Notes under the pieces: model-generated | The model's input: the letters and a program-made list of their open reading frames with translations, nothing else | Database searches by the model: none | What the model was told of the DNA's origin: nothing | Virus record (IMG/VR): IMGVR_UViG_3300040809_000007 | Coordinates: 1 to 21,094 of that record | Strand: one strand, 5' to 3' | Length of the DNA stretch: 21,094 bases | DNA from: a virus | Translations under genes and position numbers: made by a program | Shown: positions 19,879-21,094 of the stretch, piece by piece | How the letters are laid out: each line of letters opens with the position of its first letter | Numbering within the stretch: the first letter of the stretch is position 1

Positions 19879-21094
19879 ATGGCTGAAATGACTGAAAAAG
19901 AAAGGCTTGATGAAGAAAGATTTCAAGCAATGATGGCTGGTCTTCCTGAAAGAAACCAACAGCCGACTATGCGACAGCCTTCAATAAGTTCTGGAATGAA
20001 TCAGGCTTTTAATGTTCCGACTCCAAAACGAACAATTAAAGATAGATTGCAGGACTATGGCGCTGCTGTTTCTTCTGACATGACAGGAAAACAAGTAGTC
20101 TCTCCATATCAGCGTAGGCAGCAACAACTTCTTCAAGGCACTATTCAGGACGCGCAAAATATCCAGCAGTCAATTCAAAATGAAGATTTTCCAAAGGCAA
20201 TAGATGTTCTTGTTGATCGCATGAATGTTCTTGAGAAGCTAGGAGAAGATACCTCAGACACAAAGATGCTTAGAGATGCTCTTATAAGCGGCAGGCCAGA
20301 TATAGTTATGGGAGAGATCAACACTTTCCTAAGTTCTTTACCTAAGCAAGCAATTGATCCGAAGATGATTACAAGTCAAGGTCAAATGGTTACTCAAAGT
20401 CTTGGAGGAACTCCAACAGCTCAGACTGTTTCTGGATTTATTCCTGAAGAGCCTGACAAGCCAGCAACTCTTAGAGCGCTGGAAGAAAGAGCTAGACTAG
20501 CTGGTATTCCAGAAGGAACCGAGCAATACAGAAGATTTATGGAGTTTGGCGGCGGCAGCTATCAAGAAACAGCTAAACTCGGAGTCAAGTATAGGAATGG
20601 AACTATAATAAACTATCCAGCTTTCGGCGATCCGATTGTATATGAAAACGGTGTTAAGATTACAGATCCAACAGAAATAGAACGCGCTATAAAAGCAGGA
20701 ATTGACTCTGGAATTTTAGAAGCTGGAGGAATAGCGGGCGCTCAAGCGTTAGCTAAAGGACAGGAAGAGCGATCTCAGGATGTCATAAATAGAGGTAGAG
20801 AAGCAGCAGAAAGCACAGCATTGCTCAGAAGGTCTATCTCTTTGTTAGACAGCATCGCAACAGGAGGTTTAGCTGCAGCTAAATTAGCTGCAACAGATTT
20901 TCTCGGTGTTACAGGCGCTGATGAAGGGGAGCTTTCTGCTAATTTGGGTAGAGCGGTGTTATCACAGCTTAGAGAAACTTTTGGTGCTGCATTTACCGAA
21001 AGAGAAGGCGCTAGATTAGATAGGCTATCTGCTAGGTTTGGCAGAAGCACGGCATCAAATAAAAGAATACTTGAACAGGCTTTGATGATAGCTG
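19879..21094 (+). CDS. probable ejection protein, P22 gp16 position (cut by window edge)
   Basis: 405 codons are readable from the ATG at 19879, and the frame is open at the right edge. An AGGT ribosome site lies just upstream. The N-terminal part is polar, Gln- and Pro-rich (ERLDEERFQAMMAG, MRQPSISSGMNQAF). The middle is charged and helical. Near the end of the visible part stands a motif I recall from phage internal/DNA-injection proteins: a helix LDSIATGGLAAAKLAATDF, then VLSQLRETFGAAFTEREGAR and LDRLSARFGRS. P22 gp16 (609 residues) is the ejection protein needed for DNA entry and lies at this place. The remainder of the gene is not visible, so domain content at the C-terminus cannot be judged. 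Confidence 0.7.
   Translation, partial: MAEMTEKERLDEERFQAMMAGLPERNQQPTMRQPSISSGMNQAFNVPTPKRTIKDRLQDYGAAVSSDMTGKQVVSPYQRRQQQLLQGTIQDAQNIQQSIQNEDFPKAIDVLVDRMNVLEKLGEDTSDTKMLRDALISGRPDIVMGEINTFLSSLPKQAIDPKMITSQGQMVTQSLGGTPTAQTVSGFIPEEPDKPATLRALEERARLAGIPEGTEQYRRFMEFGGGSYQETAKLGVKYRNGTIINYPAFGDPIVYENGVKITDPTEIERAIKAGIDSGILEAGGIAGAQALAKGQEERSQDVINRGREAAESTALLRRSISLLDSIATGGLAAAKLAATDFLGVTGADEGELSANLGRAVLSQLRETFGAAFTEREGARLDRLSARFGRSTASNKRILEQALMIA

Overview
This window reads as part of a tailed bacteriophage genome, most likely a podovirus whose virion module follows the gene order of Salmonella phage P22. From about 5.1 kb to the right edge the order is: large terminase, P22-type portal, an extra ADP-ribosyltransferase-like gene, scaffold, P22-type coat, two small basic proteins, gp4-like tail accessory factor, a fibre-like protein, gp10-like stabilisation protein, a small tail protein, a gp14-like GNAT protein, and three proteins in the places of the ejection proteins gp7, gp20 and gp16. 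The last gene runs off the right edge. From memory the protein set resembles uncultured marine podovirus contigs. The host cannot be named from this sequence, and no integrase or lysis gene is visible here.

Layout. (1) 1-241, minus strand: the start of an ERF-family single-strand annealing protein. It is the only gene on the minus strand. (2) 242-806: a gene-poor control region between the diverging units, with candidate promoters facing both ways, an imperfect direct repeat and several long-range inverted repeats that suggest one or two structured RNAs. (3) 807-5090, plus strand: a tightly overlapping early/middle operon of small unknown proteins, an SF2 helicase, a SAM methyltransferase, a stand-alone primase-type zinc finger, a probable small terminase subunit and two short basic proteins. 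A stretch at 1292-1381 carries three copies of an 8-base word that can form mutually exclusive hairpins over a ribosome binding site. (4) 5090-10788: terminase, portal and the ADP-ribosyltransferase-like gene. (5) 10789-10990: the second regulatory gap, with a branched RNA-like fold, an extended -10 promoter and two tandem hairpin-forming repeats. (6) 10991-13079: scaffold and coat, ended by a strong intrinsic terminator that abuts the next start codon. (7) 13121-21094: tail and ejection genes.

How the parts fit. The annealing protein, helicase, methyltransferase and primase finger would process phage DNA. The terminase pair packages it through the portal into a procapsid built by scaffold and coat. 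The gp4/gp10-like proteins and the fibre close the head and attach to the cell. The last genes encode proteins thought to leave the virion with the DNA. The most interesting protein is the portal-adjacent ADP-ribosyltransferase-like one (8749-10788), which could be an effector carried in the particle. The most interesting non-coding parts are 335-712, 1292-1381 and 10797-10975. Functions are assigned from remembered family motifs and gene order; no database search was run.
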